Part shown: positions 63,576 through 64,000 of the stretch, piece by piece
Position numbering within the stretch: position 1 is the first letter of the stretch
Layout: every line of letters begins with the position of its first letter
Assembly: GCA_038496675.1 (NCBI GenBank)
Contig: CM076651.1
Span: forward strand, 20,187,133-20,251,132
Direction of reading: 5' to 3'
From: Rachycentron canadum
Lineage: Eukaryota; Chordata; Actinopteri; Carangiformes; Rachycentridae
Length of the DNA: 64,000 nucleotides
Notes under the pieces: model-generated
Seen by the model: the letters and a program-made list of their open reading frames with translations, nothing else
Told to the model about the DNA's origin: nothing
The model's database searches: none
Position numbers and translations under genes: made by a program

Positions 63576-64000
63576 CTGTAGAAAGATCAAAGCCACAAAG
63601 GACAGATGAGACCAATGTGGGATATTTTATCCACGTTAGCAACATGGCTCTGTGAATGGCAATGTCCTGACTTCTTTTGGGTGGATTGCCAGGTCATTTA
63701 CATTCTGAAACATTTCAGCACCTAGTGGAGGGATTGCCTTGAAATTTTGTACAGACTTTTATGGTTCACAAAGGAACTTTGGTGACCCCTGAACCCCTTT
63801 GCAGCAAGTTGAGGTTCACATTTGTGGTTTTAAGTGAAATGTCTGAACAACTGTCTGTTGGGTAAACTGCCATTAAATTTGGTACAGTTATTAATTTTGG
63901 TGATGTATTCAATGTGTCAGTTTATGACTAAATTAAAAACTAATGACATTCTTATTGTTTCTGGCTGTGTGCTTTTTGATTATTGCTACTCAGCCAATAG
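63576..64000 (-). other. gabrd intron, partial, with repeat
   Basis: Intronic sequence upstream of the M2-M3 exon, running off the window. From about 63,710 it is occupied by an interspersed repeat. Confidence 0.75.
63710..63960 (+). repeat. Teleost 'aaatttggtacag' family copy in gabrd intron
   Basis: Phrases 'gggattgccttgaaattttg', 'acagacttttatggttcaca', 'acatttgtggttttaagtga', 'aatgtctgaacaactgtctg' and 'ccattaaatttggtacagtt' show the internal near-duplicate structure typical of this family. It lies antisense to gabrd. Confidence 0.75.

Noticed and set aside
1..64000. CRISPR arrays, operons, insertion sequences or a prokaryotic defence system
   Set aside because: Nothing of the kind is present; gene structure, introns and repeats are vertebrate.

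Overview
The window is nuclear DNA from a ray-finned fish, most likely a spiny-rayed teleost. Two intron-containing vertebrate membrane-protein genes lie at the right end on the minus strand. The remainder is AT-rich, full of (GT)n microsatellites, and carries interspersed repeats that I recognise from teleost genomes: the 'ccatccattatctat' tail family, the 'attgccatgaaatttggtacag' family, and the 'ttactcaagtactgtacttaag' MITE-like family. There is nothing prokaryotic here: no operons, no CRISPR, no insertion sequences.

Layout. Positions 1 to about 52,400 hold no gene I can recognise. One weak candidate exon sits at the left edge (225-339, minus). Otherwise this is a roughly 50-kb non-coding tract (intergenic, or a very large intron) with decayed repeats, simple repeats, two striking palindromes (18,964-18,995 and 26,230-26,350), a diverged local duplication (32,465-32,780), and several repeat-poor blocks that look like candidate conserved regulatory elements. 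An assembly gap of 400 N (40,197-40,596) sits inside a poly-G run. Positions 56,249 down to 52,506 hold a complete tmem26-like gene (three coding exons, 360 codons, length close to human TMEM26). Just after its stop codon are two adjacent perfect stem-loops. Positions 63,575 down to 61,732 hold the last two coding exons of gabrd, the GABA-A receptor delta subunit; the rest of that gene lies beyond the right edge. The intron between these exons contains a 397-N gap inside a (CCCCA)-type tract.

How they relate. gabrd and tmem26 lie head to tail on one strand, about 5.5 kb apart. gabrd encodes a pentameric chloride-channel subunit of extrasynaptic (tonic) inhibition. tmem26 encodes a multi-pass membrane protein of unknown biochemical role. 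Nothing in the sequence links their functions. Their adjacency is a synteny observation, because the human orthologues are on different chromosomes.

Limits. Exon boundaries were set by hand from splice signals and reading frame. Repeat families were recognised by eye, not by search. I saw no novel protein-coding system. The most unusual signals are the structured palindromes.
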